A stretch of 64,000 nt of DNA, taken from assembly GCF_964340395.1 (NCBI RefSeq), contig NC_135555.1, forward strand, positions 11,171,431 through 11,235,430, read 5' to 3'. The DNA comes from Glandiceps talaboti (Eukaryota; Hemichordata; Enteropneusta; Spengelidae). The position numbers and the translations under genes are program-made. The notes under the pieces were generated by a model. It was not told where the DNA came from, did not search any database, and saw nothing but the letters and a program-made list of their open reading frames with translations. This document shows positions 22,059 through 36,392 of the stretch, piece after piece (positions within the stretch are counted from its first letter, which is position 1; every line of letters starts with the position of its first letter).

Positions 22059-23653
22059 GCTTCAATACCATCAAGATCTGTATCGGCTCTAGATCTCTAT
22101 GAAAATTGAGAATAATCGGAACCACACATTTTTTTATTAGGCCTTATGATAATATAAAGATTCACTAGACTTGTTTGGGGTTCTGTTTCTAACATCGACG
22201 TACATTTTGAATTGACAGGATAGCAACGTCTGACAGATGTTACAAGTGGTCTGCTGTGAATAATGTTCCAAGCTAAGCAATACCTCGTCGTTCTAATGCT
22301 ATATATTGAGAAATTAAAGATCGTAAATTGACTCCATTTCCTTAAAGTAATGACCGAGGCTGCTACCAAGTGACGACGCATGGACGTAAGTAAAAGTGAA
22401 TAATAAAAATAATACAACCACGTAAAATGTAAATCACTCAACAGTATATCATGCTAAAGACTGCATCTTTACATAAACTACTCTAGGTGACGCCAAGAGT
22501 AACCTTTGAACACGCTCATAAAATAGTTGTCCACCCAATTACTATAATATGCTGAAAAACCTTTTTTGCAAGTTAGACTAAAAAGTGATGTCAGTACATT
22601 AGTAATGAATCTTGGAAGTCCGTACATTGACCCCGAGTGGTGTATTTTATGGACTTGAGATTGTAAAGTGAAAAAAATGTGTATTTGATGTTGCACAATA
22701 TTGGGGATGATAATTCTTTTTCAAATATGTGTATATCGAATAATGAATCTAGTGTAATACATTCGTCTATTTGTGATAAATTATGAATATCGGCGTCAGT
22801 ACATTGACCCGTTTAAAGCGACTCAAAAACAGAATATATAAAGTGTGAGTTTGACAGTGTGGAAATAGATGTTTTATTAATATTTTGAATATGTTATTGT
22901 CGAAAAATAATAATAATTAATAATTTATTACATTATAGTTTTTAAAACAGGTGTATATATTTCACATTTGCATATGAAGTAAATAGACATATATGCAATT
23001 GTGTACTTAGTCCAGTGGTGATGACCATCTGGGCAGGAACACTTGGAATAAGGGGTACATTATCTTATATAAATCGCACAGCGAAGCGAAAATACAACTG
23101 ACTCGGTCTCTCAGGTTCTCTTAACCTTCATCAGCTGTTACAACATATTCCGGGATGACCTACACAGCGTATGATATCAACTGAATCTTGATTGAATTAC
23201 CTGTACTATTGAGAGACACACACTAAATGTTTCAGACGCTAAATCATGTATGAACAGATAAGTCACCAAGTCATAGTAAACGTGTCAACGTGTCTTAAAA
23301 ACGATTTAGTGAGAGTTACACAATTTATCAGTGTATGTCAATCAGACGAATGGATTACTATATCTATGATTGACTGGACAGTAACGTCTGACAATATCGA
23401 CTTCGATGTGTGACTTCACGCTTGAGTTCATCGGCAGCGAGTCTTCTTATTGAGATACTGGGCACGTAGGTAGACAGGTCTCAAACATCGCTTTGCTTGT
23501 AGCAAGAGTAATTCGACTACGTGGAAAAGTGATTTAGGAATTTGGTGGATTTCCTCTTTAAAAACAGTCACATTGCCGTACGGATGGAAAACACGATTAC
23601 ACAAAGCAAAGAAGTGCAATTTCGCGGTACGTACAGCAGTATACACGTTACAC
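22059..23653. other. No firm gene
   Basis: A short segment at 22102-22138 is shared with 52831-52867. Long minus-strand frames at 22441-22097 and 22696-22478 lack consistent splice signals. Confidence 0.4.
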
Positions 23654-23918
23654 CAAGTGTGAATTCTTCAGGTTTTACCAACACCACCCATCCGAATTCT
23701 TGATGGTCATAAGGCTGTGGTGCGAAATACTTCTTGTAAGCAAATTTGAAGACATCAAATTTGGGAAGATCGAATGTTACCAAACAAGACCCACGTAATA
23801 TGGTGCGAGTCGTCTGTCTGTCTGTCATAGAACCGTCAATGTAAATGGATAGTAATTGCATTTCTTGCTTGATCGGTTTTTCATAATCCTTCTCATCTGT
23901 ATCATTACCTTGGATAAA
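23654..23918 (-). CDS. Probable internal exon, unknown protein
   Basis: The acceptor GCTTTTTACTAG lies before 23918 and a GTGTAA donor after 23654; it enters in phase 0 and leaves in phase 1. The 88-codon frame has strong protein character: an acidic start (GNDTDEKDYEKPIKQE), SIYIDGSMTD, then aromatic-rich LPKFDVFKFAYKKYF and GWVVLVKPEEFTL. I know no family with this pattern. It could belong to the same minus-strand gene as 18912-18661, but the phases do not join directly, so at least one more exon would be needed. Confidence 0.4.
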
Positions 23919-24570
23919 CTAGTAAAAAGCTGTTCTCTTCTGTGTACAACTTAAATCAATCCATTGTGACATAGTATTATTTGTTTTGTCTGTTTATATT
24001 TGCATACATAATACTTTTACTTTTTTGCCTTGAATTACACCTCAAAATAAAAAAAAGAAACTCACACATACAATGTGCAAGATATCCCGTTGTTTTATTT
24101 TAGTCAAACTTGATACATATCAAGCACATGATATACATTTTAGATATAACATGATTTCATTTTCCACTTACATTTATGCCCAGACAATGTTCTACCATCA
24201 CCTTTTGTGGCACTGAGACGGCTAGCAGCAACTTGCAGTATCCTTTAGGCACTCGACAGGTTTGTGCAACTCATCGCTCAAAATCGAATGCGACGTCGCA
24301 GTAAAATAAAGTAAAGCACTGACTTGCGCCTGGAGGTGTTTAAGACATAAATTATAATACGAAGTAACCATTTAGAACCCATAGAAATAACACTGATGTC
24401 AGGAACAAATTGGCGTATGACATTAAAGTGTGATGTTTAATTCCATTATTTGTTACTTCACTTGAGGGTCATCTCGGTAAATTTATGTCTATATTTTTCA
24501 CGGAATGCATATGTGTAATCGAAGGACCATCAAAGGTTTCTTCTTTTTTCACTAGATTAGAGATATTTAG

Positions 24571-24712
24571 AGGTGTATGTATGTATGTATGTATGTATGT
24601 ATGTATGTATGTATGTATGTATGTATGTATGTATGCTGCATGCATGTATGTATGTATGTATGTATGTATGTATGTATGTATGTATGTATGTATGTATGTA
24701 TGTATGTCTGTA
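24571..24712. repeat. GTAT microsatellite
   Basis: About 33 GTAT units with a GCTGCATGCATG interruption at 24633. Diverged units continue to about 24780. ORFs over it are artefacts. Confidence 0.97.
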
Positions 24713-25119
24713 TTTATCCATGCATGCATGTATGCATGTGTGTGGGCGTATGGGGCTTGTGTGTATGTATGTGTACATGAATATTTATAGGGTGAGTGTG
24801 TGGGTGTTAGTGGACGCATGGATCGAATGCCTGTATCGCCTTTTGTCCCAAATATCGTGAACAAGAGATTAGGCACGATATAGCCAAGACCGTTTACTTT
24901 ATTCTAGATACTCCAGTTTCCACTGATAAGCAGCTTAAGTGATTATACATGCTAGCAATGCAAGAATTTGAGTATCAGAACAAGTACTATCAAACTAAAT
25001 CATATCATTTACACAAAATTATTATAAGAAAGCAAAGAAATATCAATAAGAATATATGTTCATATAAATAAAATCATTTTGGCTAAATGATATATATACA
25101 AACATATATATTAAGTTTA

Positions 25120-25121
<2 letters not shown>

Positions 25122-25196
<75 letters not shown>
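25122..25196. repeat. AT dinucleotide run
   Basis: About 37 AT units. The flanks between 23919 and 27252 otherwise show no supported gene, apart from a G13-like run at about 25684-25696. Confidence 0.97.
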
Positions 25197-25200
<4 letters not shown>

Positions 25201-27252
25201 AGGCGTGATACTTTCTTAATTACATGTGCATGTCAAAGTACACGTAGCTCTTGTAATAGCGTTTGGCAAAATAGTGAAGGGTATACGTATTCAAAAGACC
25301 AACGTCCTTATCTGTAGGCACTCTATTGTCGGAACTAAAACGTAAAGGTCGAGTTTCAACAAACAGCCATGTTGGAATATCCGGGAGTTATGCAAACACT
25401 CAAACTTAGCAAATGACATACGTGGTATTTCCAACAGGATACAGTGATTGTTAAGTGGGCAGAACAATACTTTCAACGCGGAGAGTGTACTTGTAGTCGC
25501 TTAGCTTGATTGATTATGAATAGTATGCGTAAATAGCACTGTATTCTGTGAATGTAAAGACGAAATGATTGATGGCATGCTTCTGTGAACAAATCAACGA
25601 TCCATTGACTATTAATCAAATAGAGTAAATTGCTCTAACATTTAACAATACACGTATGAGTACATGAATGTGAAAGAGAGAATGGGGGGGGGGGGGCTAG
25701 TTGATGCAGCGATAGTCCAGTTACTCCGCCACTAAAATATAACCCTATGAAAGTGTCGAAGTACACACAGACACGTACGGCTTTTTTAAATTTCTTTTTG
25801 TTATTTTATCGACATTATGACTTCAAATTGACCAGCAGCATAAATTTCAGAATTCCACTATTTCCTGAGTTGAAAAGCTGTTATGACATGAACATTTACT
25901 TATATGAGGCGAATTTAAGACAAAACAATTAGGTATCCAGTTGTCCCAACTTTAGAAAGTTTCACGCCAAAATGTGTGCCTATCTAATCCGTAGAGTAGG
26001 AACTGCTTGATTAATTTAGTCAGCTCTCGACGATTATTCTGTAATGTCCAATGAATGTCAGTCATACGGAAGAAAAACGTATTTGAATTGTATGCGGTGA
26101 GTAGTAGTTCTTAAAAATTGCAGTGTTTCTAAGCAAAGAGTTGTCTGACAGAGCTGTTCAAAAAGTTGATCTAGAACAAAAGCATGGTTCCATTTGCGTT
26201 ATGACTTATACGATAACACAACTTTTACTTGGAAAACCTACTGATTGAATTGTGAGTCAGACTCTTTAAATGCTATCATTTGTGTTTTGAAAACTTGAAT
26301 TATTTTGCCAAACTTGAACTTCAACTTGGAAACAGCGACATATATCCCTTGAATGAAAAAATTAAGGTGTGGTATACATAATGTTTATGTGAATGTCTTG
26401 TGGATATCATTAGTGTAGAAGGCATGGACGTAATTATTTTTGATGGAATCATTCTATATACGACGTGAACATGTGTGATTGATTAAAAACAACTGAACTA
26501 CCTGGATATTGCATATGGGGGATAGAGTGGTTTTTACTGAGGTTAATAAAGACAATATCACCTTCGCTGTGTCACATTACAGGACATTGCAGAATTGGTC
26601 ATCAACATCCAATATTCTAGTCTCTTCGACTACAAAAGTCATTATATATCTCTCGAATGATGTTTAGATAGCTAAGTGCGTTTACGGAGTCTCAGTTTAG
26701 TTCGACTATGTGCTGTAACAATTATACTTTTCCCGATGTCCCAAAGTTTCCACTAGTCTGATGAAGACCACCAGTAAAACACAAGTGTCTAGAAGGGCGT
26801 AAGATTCACAGAAAACACAGGTGTACAGTAAATCCATCCATACATTTTAGCATGCTGTAGTCTTGTTTATCCCACTTATTGAAGCTGAAACAAATAGAAC
26901 AGGTTGAAATTTGACAAGCTATGTACGTATATGCTACTGGGAGGACTAAACGGGGAAAGTTTACGCGATATCTAAAAGACGGAATACCACCCGAGGCAAA
27001 ACACAACACAAAGTTTGATAACAAATGACCCTCACATTACAGAATGCGATAACAACACAAAACACGTGCATGTCTGTCGGGTTGCTCGGCGGATTCGAAT
27101 TTAGGTATTCTGATATCCTTGTACCACGGTGTACATGTTTATCTAAAAGGATGATTTATGAAATATAAATGATAGAGAAAAGATAAAATTGAGAACTTAA
27201 AAAGTATAATCAGATGTGACTTAAATTAATACACAATAAGTAGTTCATATTT

Positions 27253-27447
27253 GTGTTTTCCAAACAAGACGACCATATTGAGTGCCACCGTGAAAACCCT
27301 GTATTGTGTTTTGCAGTCAGTCGTACTTCAAGCGAAGCTGACGAAAATGCTACGAGTGCAAATACCCCGAGGACACCAGCACTAGCACTCACTCGTCATG
27401 GGGGTTTCTTTTATCACTACACAATATATTCAAAACAGCAATTTTAG
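27253..27447 (+). CDS. Possible terminal exon, unknown
   Basis: A good acceptor (TATTGTGTTTTGCAG, AG at 27316) would start an exon reading SRTSSEADENATSANTPRTP and ending ..YSKQQF before TAG at 27445. The Ser/Thr/Ala-rich start is coding-like, yet the reverse strand is also open here (27392-27210) and no partner exon is identified. Confidence 0.2.
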   Translation: MFSKQDDHIECHRENPVLCFAVSRTSSEADENATSANTPRTPALALTRHGGFFYHYTIYSKQQF

Positions 27448-29760
27448 CCGGAAAATACAACCGTGCGTTTGTGTGATTTCGTCACGTGTAAATGAATGAT
27501 CGCGTGCTCATTTGCATACTGATTTACAATGGTTTCGGTATTACACCCACGGCTACGGTGCAAATCACCAATAAAGTATGCGCGTACCCATATATATAAT
27601 ATACGAATAATGGCTGCTTAATATATAAAAGTTCTCCATATGCTTGACATTTCGAATTCATATTTATGTGCTCAGATCCACGTACACGTGCATATGACAA
27701 TCTTTGCTGACTAAGTGTTATGATACGGTGTGTAAAAAACCTATTATTTTTTCACCGAAAGAGACCCACGTTTAGCTTAATATTTTGCCTACCTTTAGTA
27801 AAAACAGAGTCAGATAACATGTTAACTTTAACATGTGTACACCAAGTATAAATAAAAATGACTCGTTTCAGAAATTAAACTTTAAACAGTTAGATATGTA
27901 GGTTATCTTCTGTTACCCGGATGGAATAGAAAATGTTCACCACTTTGTTATAAAATGTTCAATTCATGATGATGATAGAGATCAAGTATGTTCACAGCTG
28001 TAAATAGAGCATTTGACATGTGAACCGATTTGAATATTAAAGAAAAAAATCAGTTCACGATGTTTATATCGTATGGCTATATATATGCATAATGTTTTTT
28101 GAAAAAAATAATGTTTCTTTAGAAAAATGGGCCTGGGCAGGTGTTAATGTATTTCGTACATTTTATTATCTTTTTAATAATCTGCATTTTTAGTATAGTA
28201 AACTACTGTACTATTACAATTTTGTAACAGTTATTATAGAAATACAGCTATCCATTAGTGAATTCTATAGTTGTATCTGCCACAGAGTCGGAATAGATCA
28301 GAGAAAATGTGTGTAGGCTAGTTCAATTACATTCCATCTATAGAGTGAAGTGTGGCAACAGGGGTCGGACTACGTACTACCCTGTTCATTATTTCGCTGA
28401 ATATTCAGGCAAAATAGTGTTTTATTTTGATGAATTAATAACAGAAATGTAGATACTGTACTACCTGACGACTTGATTAAAGTACTGGGTTTATATAGCA
28501 CAATATTGTAATTGTAGGGAAAATGGAATCCTTATTGCGTCCACCATTCTAATTACATATAATGGAGCTGAGGTAATAGTTCTTGTTATCAAAGTGATGA
28601 GATATTGGTTATTATACCAACAATCGTGATCAAATTTGAAATGAAAATCCGAATGCAGGGTAATAGAATTGCCATAACAGTTAAGTAGAGTATGGTTACA
28701 ATTTCTCTCCAGGGAGTAAATAAGCCGAGCAGGATGGGGTTCGAAATCTTTGCACAACTAATCAAAAAGGTAGGGATAGTGTTCGCGAGCCATAAGCCAT
28801 TTTGTAAGGCGAGTCTTTCTGAGTATGTCTGTAGCAGTACTTCAGAGACGTTAGCTATGGCATCCTTTCTTTATACATGTAGATAGTCTTGCGACAACAA
28901 CGCTCTCCTTGTGTATCGAGAAATCAGACTCTTGTATGAAAAGGCGTCCTGGTATTACATGCTTAAAAATAGTCAATGCTGTCATTATTTCCAATATTAT
29001 ATTCGAACTCAGGTTACGTTTTGTTTGAGGCGGCGCTTAACTATCATAGACGAGAGGTCCAAGATGGACAATTCCACGCGATATTTACGTAATATGACAG
29101 AACCCCACAGCCAGCTATTGGATGGTAGAGCATACTGAAGTTATTTTCGATTTCACGAGTGATTCGGTTTGTTCTGCCGCCGTATTTTCACGAGCGACAG
29201 TGACAGCAGAATCCAGTGGAAACGTTTAAAATGTCAGATATCTTCGATACATTAGTAAACATCAAGATCGATTATGTTTAAATACGGAAAGTTGTTGAAG
29301 TGTTGTTTACTCTTTGAAGTGAAAACATCTAACTAATTTGCATAGTTATGTGATAGGTAAGCGACTAATTTGGATAATTATTTGATAATCCAGAACTTTC
29401 GATGGTCAAGGAAAATAGTGCAATACTTTATAAACCAACAAACGTTTTTTTTTTCCAAAAAGTGTATAACAACCTGAAAGACGCGTATGTTTTCATCAGG
29501 GATTGGTTTGCATTAGGATCTATTTTATCTCAATTTATCTCATTTGCATAGCCAACTGTGAAAATACCGATTTTATTTCTGACTGTACATCAGCGTAGAT
29601 AGTGGTACATATGTAATGATAATCCATACGGCTAATAACCGACACATATGACATAAGATGTGTACTTGCGTTGGAGGGTGCCGTGTACGTGTATACGTAC
29701 GATCGTGCATACATATGTGTGTATGTATGTGTATATGTGTGTGCGTATGTACGATGTATG
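27448..29760. other. No firm gene
   Basis: It contains an octamer ATTTGCAT near 27508. Plus-strand frames at 28692-28886 and 28911-29138 have no convincing splice sites. A diverged GTAT/GTGT microsatellite lies at 29710-29760, at the edge of the inverted duplication. Confidence 0.4.
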
Positions 29761-30621
29761 CATGAGGAAGAACAAAGCCATGAGGCTCGATATTAGTAAC
29801 CAACACGATATCATGAAGACATGTACTAGAGATTTATGTACTATAGATTTACTTTCCTTTTCTTCCAGCAGTTACTGAACACCATAAATGTGACCTTTCC
29901 TGGATAATCTCGACTTAAAACATCCAACCCCCATAAGGACCATTTGACATTCTCTCATCTAAACATTAACACCTACAAGATAATGAATTCAATCTTATAA
30001 CGTGACTATATCATTTCCTCCCTGCTTGTATTGAATAGTTTGTAACAGAAAGTCATTTATAAAGACACAATAGACAGAATGTTATCTCTTGCACTTTGAC
30101 ACATTAAAACAGCTGTACCTATTGTCTCTCACACGTGTATGAATTATAACCAATTAAACACGATACATCAGGGAAGGATGTAAAGTCTTATCTAAACATG
30201 TGATGCGTTCTATAGAGGCTAAACCTATACGATTGGCATTAGTCACTCGGATTTTTGTCACTGAAACTGGCGGAAATAGTTGAGCCGAAGTGCCCACGCC
30301 TTCGTATAGAGAATAAGAAAGTGTCTTTGCAGCTATAAACATCTGGCACTACCGTTCATTTTCCAAGAGCTCTATTCCCGAGGTAATTCCCATATATCAG
30401 CTACGTTTACAACACTACACATGACCATTCAGACATTTTAAGACAAAAAGCATATACCGTTTATCACAGCCATCTCACTCGACAATCTTTATAAACAAGA
30501 ACATTTGTTTGTGGCCAGTTTGAACAATGTTAAGTGTGTGAGTACATAAAACGACCAGCTCTCCTTTTGTTGGTTGTATTTATGTTTTTACGCTGCCAAT
30601 GCGATACATATCAGCACGCCT
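29761..30621 (+). repeat. Large inverted duplication, copy A
   Basis: Its reverse complement matches 46125-46964 almost throughout, for example CACGTGTATGAATTATAACC and CGATTGGCATTAGTC. A GTAT-type microsatellite lies just outside its left end, as one does outside the equivalent end of copy B. Confidence 0.9.
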
Positions 30622-33600
30622 ATCTACTGTAAACCATAAATTGTACATTAAAGGTCCATGGTAAAGTCCCTGGCTCTAGTATTAGCGATATTTTATCAGT
30701 TGAGCGCTAAATATTAAAGGTCAGGTTTTTAAACACATGTTCTTCCATTACAGCTTAGCTTATCATGGGACCCATAATTACATAGGATGACATACGATTA
30801 TTATGTTTTGTAATAGACCAGCATTTCTATTAGCTCTGCAAGATTATAATTATTCCACCTAAATTTTAATCCTAATCCAATCTGAGCCTTTAAATAGGAA
30901 AATTCGTTTGTTCTGGACCAACTTGTTCTGTGTTGGTGTTAGCTGTTTTCCGCACCACTTGTATTCCTAATTGAAAATGGGACTTAGATTTAATGTTGAT
31001 TCCAATGAACTACATAAGATATCAATACGAAAATTCCTTTACAGCATAAATCAAAGTAATAACTTTTCATTACATTCTTTAAAACGTATAAGTTCACTTA
31101 GATTATTTTGAAACTTGAACTGTGAATTGAATTATTAAGTGATTTTGAAACAAGTCATGCGCCATACGACTACTGGTACGCTTAGTCTATGAAGACCAAT
31201 GAATGTAAACATTGATCGGATGTTAACTGTAATAATATGCTAGGACGCCAGTTTTATTACAGTTTCATTACTTTTTCTTTTTTTAAGGAGACACCTGTCA
31301 GCAGATGTTTGAGCTGTTATTCCGTGTAGTGACAGTGTTAATGGATCCCTATATTTGGTTCATTTGATTCGTTCGCAGTGAAACTTTGAACCTTTGGACG
31401 ATAACTTAGAAAAGAGACGTGGAAGGACGATTCTACAGTCTTATTCAATGCACTTCACTTTTTGTTCAGTTCAGAGATGTGCGAACTATTATAGTTTTCG
31501 CTTATATTTTGGCTGAACTCGTCTTTGCTAGATGAACAGTTTATCGTTATATATCCATATGTTATCATTAATACGTTTAACACAAATATGTCTTTTTGTC
31601 ATGTGTTTTTTGTATTAACCGTGAGAATATGAAAGGGTGTTTTCAATGTTTGAAAGGTTCAAGTTCACCGTGCTGACAATATAAAATGTGATATTATATG
31701 TTAAAAACTACAAACAACTAATCCATATTAAAAAATGCTGGCTCGTTTCCGTTGTTCTTGTCATTGTCATTGTTTATAAATCGTCAAATGTAGTGAAACT
31801 TTGAAATACAACTACGGTACTTATATAAACTTTTCAAATTTAATCTGTTCACTGTATAATTTTATTACACGTACTAAACATACATGACATATCTAACAAG
31901 TCAAATATTTAATGATATACTGTGAACGTGTTTGCTTAAAAGATGAAGCAGCAGTGAACACATGAAAAGTATCACCGCGACTTGCTATTTCCCGCCACGT
32001 CATAAACACAACAACTGAATTCAGCAATGAAAATAGATACTGGCATTTACGCACATTTCACTCTATGACGTCACGGAAGAATTCTTCGACCACGCGGAGA
32101 CGTACTGCCGTGGAAACGGCGCGCCAGTATCCATTATTACGAATCACATGGGATGATAATGCGTCAACGAGACACAGCAATTTGATACCTGTGTACGTAC
32201 ATCATTGTCATTAACAACTACCTTATGGAAAATCGCCCCCATCTGCAGAAACTATTGTGTTTATAGATAATTGTTCGGGAAATAATGAAAGTGAAAATTA
32301 TCTATAATGGCGATAATATTACAATTTGGAGTTATTTACTGAACGTTCTCGCTTCTCTTTTCACTATAGCGACTGCTACTTTGTGTTAAAGTATGCCAAT
32401 AAACATCATCTACGTCTCCATTGCCGTAAGGAGGAGTTCGTGTCCAAAATGATAAAATATATGTATTTTTACACTTGAAGCTTTTGGGTTTTGATGCCAT
32501 CGAGCTGCTTTCTTGTGCAAAGAAATAGCTGCAAAATATACTAGTACATTTATCAAAATTTGATAATTTAAAAACAAATACACAGAGATGGAGGATGGAT
32601 AGATGGATGGATAGCTAGGTTGACAGACAGATTTGAAAATCTATTGAAAACATGGCATGCAGACAGAAAACTGTAAATTATTGAACATATACGTCAAAGA
32701 GTGGTAATTGATATGCGAAATATAACAATTTGTGATATTGTATTAAATCCCCGTCTTACCATAGCTACTATAGTTGTAAGCTTATTATGATGGGTTTTAC
32801 AGTTGAAGAAATTGAAATGCAGATCTTGTCTCCTAAACTCCTCAAATCTTGATGTGGTCCATGTTTCTAAGTCCTTACTCTTAAAGAGTTCCAGACTTTC
32901 TTAGAGAATAAGAAACTTTAACCCACAGGAGTATTAGAATTGTATCGCCAGCTGCCCCAACAAGAAACACATCCTATAATAGCAATCATATAAGCTAACA
33001 CGTTTTTTTTTTCAACTCGGTTATCACTGTGTAAGTCGTTGATTCGTTATTTATAGTAGTATATGATATTCTTTGAACTGTTAGTTTTCTAATAATACCC
33101 CTTACTATTTTGTTTACCGGTTCATTTATTTGAAATACAGTGACGTATAGTAAGTCCATTGTGGGGGTGGGGGTGGGGAAAATTGGGAGCAATTTTAGTT
33201 TTTCGCATCCTACACAATGATTTTTGTATTAAAATGTAATTACAAATGAGAGTTAATTAATGTATTGACCACTGCAATGGGTGTTTCTATTAACCAATTT
33301 ATTATACATATAAATGAAATAGTGTTTTTAAAATGAAAACTGTAATCAAACAAGCATTTTGATTAAGCTGCTGAACACTATGAACTACCATTGGTGTTTC
33401 CATCGAAATGTTTGTTCTTATGGGTTAAAAAGTGTCAAACGTTAACGTATGAAAAATGTTTCTATGATACGATTTTATCAATTTTACAATTTCATTATGG
33501 TTTCAATTGGCAGTTGGTAGCGTTCACAAAGGTACACATATGTTCTCTGACGACTTACCTCTTGTTCCAGTTTGCATTTCAATTGCCATCTCATGTGGTT

Positions 33601-33965
33601 TGCAAAACTTGAATTTCTGTTACTCACAAGGCCATCGATTGAGGTCAAATTATGCATTGGGCATGAGTTGTCAATATTGAATTTGAGCGTGTCAGAAGGT
33701 TCAAATCATGGCGTGAATTCTACGGTAACATTAAGACGTCTAATTGACATGAGTAACTGTGCTCGGATTCCCAATGGACAGTCTCAGTCAATACGACTCA
33801 ATTCGTTTGTAAGTCAAACAAAGCAGATGGCCGTAGAATAACGGATATCTAGTCTCGGTCGGCTGTAGTTGTTTATAAAACTATAACTATATTATTTTAG
33901 TAGTATCCTGAACAAAGTACAGTATTTTATATATATTGAAGATTATATATTCTGAAGTGTATATA

Positions 33966-33971
<6 letters not shown>
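30622..33971. other. No gene seen; small promoter-like patch
   Basis: At 31988-32073, TTTCCCGCC, CACGTCA and TGACGTCACGGAAG are clustered with several CG dinucleotides. The rest is AT-rich and featureless, with a GGGGGTGGGGGTGGGG run at about 33162-33177. Confidence 0.4.

Positions 33972-34052
<81 letters not shown>
33972..34052. repeat. AT dinucleotide run
   Basis: About 40 TA units with a palindromic ATATATAATATTATATATA left edge. Confidence 0.97.
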
Positions 34053-34054
<2 letters not shown>

Positions 34055-34286
34055 GGCGTATATATACATTGCCGTTTATTATTAGCTATACTAACAATTA
34101 TGTTATTCTACTCGTTTTCTGCATCTCTTGACGGCTTCATCTGTATTCCGTTATCACCTCCGTCACTAATGTTACCAATGTTTCTCAGGGACAAATTTAC
34201 CGCCCCGCCGGGTCCAGAGTGTATGTAAGAGCAAAAAGTCCAAATGAAGACAGATGTACAAACAGAGTACATTAAGTCCGACTCAC

Positions 34287-34362
34287 CGCCCATCCAGGTA
34301 ATTAGCAACTGGATCAGTCTTCTCATGTACTTATGGAGAAGTCCAGTATGCGCTGATTGACA
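34287..34362 (-). CDS. Weak internal exon candidate
   Basis: A consensus GTGAGT donor follows 34287, and an AG at 34364-34363 could be the acceptor. The 25 codons read CQSAHTGLLHKYMRRLIQLL and end TWMG. It is short, and no family is recognised. Confidence 0.15.
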
Positions 34363-36142
34363 CTGAAGTTGTTGACCTATACATATAGCCTAACGTGCTT
34401 TCTTGATTGTATCTTTTGATTTTCTTCGAACGTGTTCATGATTGTGCTTGTTTATGTAAGGTAGGTAGACTAAGTCACAATTATTTACGCACCACGGCAG
34501 TACAGTTAACTACCGTTCCCGTCCAAACAGAAGTGTACTTGGTTTAATAGTTATTTTCGATATCTCAAGATGCTCTTTGTTTGTTCTAACATCATTGTAA
34601 TCAATACGAAACATTTCAGGCGATGTAAAAAGAGGAACATAGAAGACAATTTTGACATAAAACTAAATATTCTACAGTGCCATCATTTTTAGCTGTTTTA
34701 GAAGCGCTTGGCAAAGCTAATAAGCCAAATATCAATGATGCCATGACAGCAACTATAAAAATGAATGACACTAAAATATTCTCTTTAAAACAACAAAACA
34801 AACAAAAAATACCCCAAGGATTATTTTGACCAAAAGATTTAGATTTGTGTCGTCTATTCATTCCAAAATTTTAGTTCCACTCTCTTGGAAGGGCTTTTGG
34901 CTCAATTCGCCAATGGAATTTGGCGTACGTCTTGCATACAAGCAAATAGAGAACGTACTCTTGGGTCTTCTAAAACGCTTATTAATGACAGTCTAGAAAC
35001 TCTTGTACGACTTAGATATAATTTGTTCACGAGAGATGTTACTGATCCCCCGACTCAAACTAAAACAACGTAATCAATTTGTCCTAGGGGTAAATCGGAC
35101 TACAAATCTGCCAGGCCGTACAGAACACTCTTGTTTTATTCACAACGCGTATAGTGGTAATTTCAAATGGAACTATGTAAATGTAATTTTGATTCTAATA
35201 TTTAATTTCATGGGATAATAGCGCGTAATTTGTAAAAAGGGAGACCCTGGGGTCATAATATCATTTTATAAATAAATGCGAAAATGGCAAGCAGAGTTTA
35301 AAAAACGCCACTGCACTCACAGTTCTTCGTGGTTAGCAGACTAAATATCTAACGGCTGTCGTGACTTTTGTAATTTTGGATAAAGGAGAGGGGAGTATGA
35401 ATTCTTTCCTTTCAACAACAACAAATAAATCTCTCAAAATAGCTTCATTCTTGCTACCTTACGGCTACTACCACCATGACCACCAGCACTACTGTCAGAC
35501 TACTAAATATACTACTTCTACGGATGTTGATGCAAGTAGGAAATGCAAGAAAGCAATATCATCTGAAACAGAGCTTCGTCCTGCTCACAACTGGAATGTC
35601 TTACTGACATTGCTACATTTTACTGCCCTGTTCGACAAATATCTTATTAAATAATATCATAATATAGCTACATTGTATCGTCTGGCTCAACAAACTTACT
35701 AACATTGTTACATTTCATCTAGGACAAACAAAACTCATACCACATTTGCTAGTTAACATCCTCTTTGCGTGAAAATCCTTTTATCTTAGCAGATTGTTAC
35801 ACTGTAACAGATTTGGCGACGTCGATCTTTCAAGATAATGGTATTTCATGTACACAAAATATAACAATGTCACCAGGTTTTTCATCAAGCTAGAAGATGA
35901 AATGTAGCAATTATATCAAGATTGTTGCCGCGCCAGACGACGACCTGTTTCAGATGACATGCTTTTCATCGTAATGACCAATCATTAGAGTCATATCTAG
36001 AGTTGCCCTCAATGTTGTTATGAACGAACTAAATGAACTCTACTTGAGTTATGTATAAGTCGTTGACTTATGACAAACCCAGCACAACTAGTATATCATG
36101 TACATATTTTTATGAACAAGCGATTTGGAACGCGTGATTTCA

Positions 36143-36392
36143 TACATACATACATACATACATACATACATACATACATACATGCGTGCGTGCATGCGTG
36201 CATGCATGCATACATGCATACATGCATACATACATACATACATACATACATACATACATACACACACACGCATGCATACACTACACACACACGCATGCAT
36301 GCATACATACATACATACATACATACATACATACATACATACATACATACATACATACATACATACATACATACATACATACATACATACAC
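36143..36392. repeat. CATA microsatellite
   Basis: About 250 bases of CATA units, with a GCGTGCATGCAT segment at 36184-36210 and an ACACACGCATGCATACACTA segment near 36261-36290. ORFs on both strands are artefacts. Confidence 0.97.

Noticed and set aside
22097-22441. 114-codon minus-strand ORF
   Set aside because: No paired splice sites, low-complexity aromatic/Ile-rich composition, and its end overlaps a dispersed repeat segment.
26806-26884. Possible short terminal exon after a good acceptor (TTCTATTTGTTTCAG)
   Set aside because: Only 25 codons, no partner exon and no family; an isolated acceptor is not enough.
28738-28756. GGTTCGAA-type box suggesting a tRNA gene
   Set aside because: No matching A box, acceptor stem or cloverleaf can be drawn around it. 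The same holds for GGTTCGAAA near 36505 on the minus strand. No tRNA gene was found.
30154-30342. Minus-strand ORF in the inverted duplication
   Set aside because: The other copy at 46.4 kb has indels in this frame, so it is not conserved as a protein.
34616-34861. Minus-strand ORF with one hydrophobic segment (..NILVSFIFIVAVMASLIFGLL..)
   Set aside because: I considered the first membrane helix of an SLC1-type transporter, but the family motifs after it are absent and no donor is convincing.
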